Below are positions 62,392-64,000 of a stretch of 64,000 nucleotides of DNA, piece after piece. The stretch is from Ruania zhangjianzhongii (GTDB lineage: Bacteria > Actinomycetota > Actinomycetes > Actinomycetales > Beutenbergiaceae): the NCBI RefSeq assembly GCF_008000995.1, contig NZ_CP042828.1, positions 4,578,882 through 4,642,881 on the forward strand, read 5' to 3'. Position numbers and translations under genes: made by a program. The notes under the pieces were generated by a model that searched no databases, was not told the origin of the DNA, and saw only the letters and a program-made list of their open reading frames with translations. How positions within the stretch are numbered: position 1 is the first letter of the stretch; every line of letters starts with the position of its first letter.

Positions 62392-62961
62392 CTACTGAGG
62401 ATCGAGGCCAAGATCCGCCGCAGAGAGCACCCAGAGGTAGGGGAGATCTCCCCCTTGCACCGCTTCCCGCGCTCCGGTATCCCGGTCCACCACCGAGGCC
62501 ACGCCGACGACTGTGGCGCCAGCTTCGCGTGCGGCCGCGACCGCGGTCAGCGCGCTGCCGCCAGTGGTGGAGGTGTCCTCCACGATCACCACACGGCGGC
62601 CGGCGATGTCGGGCCCCTCCACCTGTCGCTTCATCCCGTGCCCTTTGGCCTCCTTGCGGACAAGGAACGCGTCCAGCTCCAGTCCGCGGCTGGCCGCCGC
62701 ATGCTGGACCGCGCACACCACCGGGTCGGCACCCATGGTCAACCCGCCGACGGCGTCGATCTCGCCCACGCCCATCCCCTCCTCCTCGAGCCGGTCCAGC
62801 AGGAGGTGGCCGATCAGGGGGGCGGCTTCGTGGTGCAACGTCACCCGGCGCATATCCACGTAGTAGTCGGCCTCACGGCCGGAGCTGAGTGTCACTGTGC
62901 CGTGGACGACGGCGTGGGTGTTGACGAGTTCGGCGAGGCGCTGCAACGGGGTGGAAGTCAC
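62392..62961 (-). CDS. pyrE: orotate phosphoribosyltransferase
   Basis: Forms OMP from orotate and PRPP in pyrimidine synthesis. 189 residues. LSSGREADYYVDMRRVTL, GLTMGADPVVCAV, FLVRKEAKGHG and the PRPP loop VVIVEDTSTTGGSALTA. Divergent from xth. ATG at 62961. Confidence 0.96.
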   Translation of the reverse strand: MTSTPLQRLAELVNTHAVVHGTVTLSSGREADYYVDMRRVTLHHEAAPLIGHLLLDRLEEEGMGVGEIDAVGGLTMGADPVVCAVQHAAASRGLELDAFLVRKEAKGHGMKRQVEGPDIAGRRVVIVEDTSTTGGSALTAVAAAREAGATVVGVASVVDRDTGAREAVQGGDLPYLWVLSAADLGLDPQ

Positions 62962-63011
62962 CTGCAGAGCGTATCGCCGCCGGAGGACTGCAGCGGGTTA
63001 CGGTAGCGACC

Positions 63012-63797
63012 GTGCGTATCGCGACCTGGAACGTGAACTCGATCCGTGCCCGTGCCGAGAGGGTGGTCTCCTGGCTGGAGCGCAGTGACACCGACGTGCT
63101 GCTGGTGCAGGAGACCAAGGTGAAGGACGAGCTGTTCCCGTCCTTGCTGTTCGAAGCCGCCGGGTACGAGGTGGCCTTTCACGGCCTGAACCAGTGGAAC
63201 GGGGTGGCGATCATCTCCCGGGTGGGGATCGCCGACGTCGAGCGCGGCTTTGCCGGCCAACCCACCTGGGGCGAGCCGCCGGTGGCCGAGGCCCGCGCGA
63301 TCGGGGCGACCTGCGCCGGCCTGCGGCTGTGGAGCGTGTACGTGCCGAACGGGCGCACGCTCGCCGATCCGCACTACCAGTACAAGCTCCGCTGGCTGGC
63401 AGCCCTGCGCGCGCAGGCGGCGCAATGGTCGGCGGCCGGCGCCCCGCTGGCACTGCTGGGCGATTGGAACGTGGCCCCGCTCGATGAGGACGTCTGGGAC
63501 ATATCGGTGTTCGACGGCGCCACGCACGTCTCTGATTCGGAGCGTGCGGCATTCGCTGCGCTCGCCGAGGCCGGGCTGACGGAGGTGACCCGGGAGCACG
63601 CCCCGGGCAAGTACACGTACTGGGACTACCAGAGGCTTCGCTTCCCCCGGAACGAGGGGATGCGGATCGACTTCGCCTGGGCGAACCAGGCCCTGGCCGT
63701 CCGGGTGCACCGGGTCTGGATCGACCGGGACGAGCGCAAGGGCAAGGGCGCCTCCGATCATGTCCCGGTGGTGCTCGAGCTGGCAGCACCGCAGTAG
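63012..63797 (+). CDS. xth: exodeoxyribonuclease III (AP endonuclease)
   Basis: 261 residues from GTG 63012. Endonuclease/exonuclease/phosphatase fold: RIATWNVNSIRARAERV, VQETKVKDELFP, GDWNVAPLDEDVWD, TYWDYQRLRFPRNEGMRIDFAW and SDHVPVVLEL contain the catalytic Asn, Glu, Asp and His. Repairs abasic sites in DNA. Divergent from pyrE. Confidence 0.95.
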   Translation: MRIATWNVNSIRARAERVVSWLERSDTDVLLVQETKVKDELFPSLLFEAAGYEVAFHGLNQWNGVAIISRVGIADVERGFAGQPTWGEPPVAEARAIGATCAGLRLWSVYVPNGRTLADPHYQYKLRWLAALRAQAAQWSAAGAPLALLGDWNVAPLDEDVWDISVFDGATHVSDSERAAFAALAEAGLTEVTREHAPGKYTYWDYQRLRFPRNEGMRIDFAWANQALAVRVHRVWIDRDERKGKGASDHVPVVLELAAPQ

Positions 63798-63836
63798 TCG
63801 CGCGAGGCAGCCGGCCGCGCGAGATAGTCTCCATCT

Positions 63837-64000
63837 ATGAGTTTTCCGGGGCCGCAGCAGCCCGACCCCTCGGGCCCGCCTTCCTGGCAACCTGGCCCCC
63901 ACCAGTCGGACGGCGCCCAGCCGGGCCCCGAATGGACCGGCCCCGGCCAGTGGCAGGCCGGCCCCACCCCGCCCAGGAGCTGGCAGCCCGGGCCGGGACA
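63837..64000 (+). CDS. start of a Pro/Gly/Gln/Trp-rich protein, cut by window edge
   Basis: 54 codons from ATG 63837, open at base 64000. MSFPGPQQPDPSGPPSWQPG, then repeated SWQPG/GQWQAGP-like units. Such disordered N-terminal tails usually precede a membrane domain (DUF4190/DUF4870 types) in actinobacteria, but the domain is outside the window. Confidence 0.6.
   Translation, partial: MSFPGPQQPDPSGPPSWQPGPHQSDGAQPGPEWTGPGQWQAGPTPPRSWQPGPG

Overview
The window is high-GC DNA with the coding style of an actinobacterium: frequent GTG starts, ATGA/GTGA/TGATG gene junctions and a WXG100-type protein. Its housekeeping genes (purS, purQ, purC, purD, purA, pyrE, fba, xth, rnhA, a DUF3151 gene, a TrmH-type methylase) suggest Micrococcales; a Ruaniaceae-like genus is my guess, not something the sequence proves. 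No tRNA, rRNA, CRISPR array, transposase or replication origin was seen. No gap between genes exceeds 300 bases.

Layout. 1-7.7 kb: partial AI-2E-family permease, rnhA-purQ-purS, a small membrane protein, an XRE-ImmA regulator cassette with a small coupled partner gene, purC, then a TNT-toxin-domain protein coupled to a double GNAT acetyltransferase. 7.7-10.1 kb: FAD monooxygenase converging on, and overlapping, a LuxR-type regulator. 10.2-26.2 kb: fourteen tightly coupled minus-strand genes. From the promoter they are a GH63/MGH1-like glycosidase, a three-subunit molybdenum hydroxylase, a luciferase-like flavin oxidoreductase, an opine-dehydrogenase-like enzyme, an AtzA/SsnA-type amidohydrolase, a complete CUT1 ABC importer apart from its ATPase, a cytosine-deaminase-like amidohydrolase, an MFS transporter, an enolase-superfamily enzyme and a 2-hydroxyacid dehydrogenase. 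26.4-31.5 kb: divergent genes for a ROK regulator, a BBE-type FAD oxidase, an M20 amidohydrolase and two SRPBCC proteins. The shared control region carries a promoter overlapped by a perfect inverted repeat. I read the whole 10-31.5 kb block as one catabolic regulon for a sugar-linked nitrogenous (probably N-heterocyclic) compound; its substrate is unknown. This is the best candidate for an undescribed system.

31.5-45 kb: purD, two paralogous membrane proteins flanking a TetR/FAD-monooxygenase pair with a clear operator, an OsmC protein, a PatB-like C-S lyase, an NTF2-like protein divergent from an MmyB-type regulator with a perfect operator, an MFS exporter, purA, a wrecked ECF-sigma locus and DUF2087/DUF3151 genes. 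45-48.4 kb: a partner-switching module in which a PAS-GAF-PP2C-HATPase protein lies between two STAS antagonists. 48.4-55.9 kb: a 32-bp tandem repeat, a fused double ABC transporter frameshifted exactly in the Walker A of its second ATPase, and a LacI-controlled acid-sugar cassette (enolase-superfamily dehydratase plus MFS permease). 55.9-64 kb: fba, a WXG100-like/collagen-like secreted pair, TrmH methylase, HAD phosphatase, two tandem paralogous small membrane proteins, LemA, pyrE, xth and the start of a Pro/Gly/Gln/Trp-rich protein.
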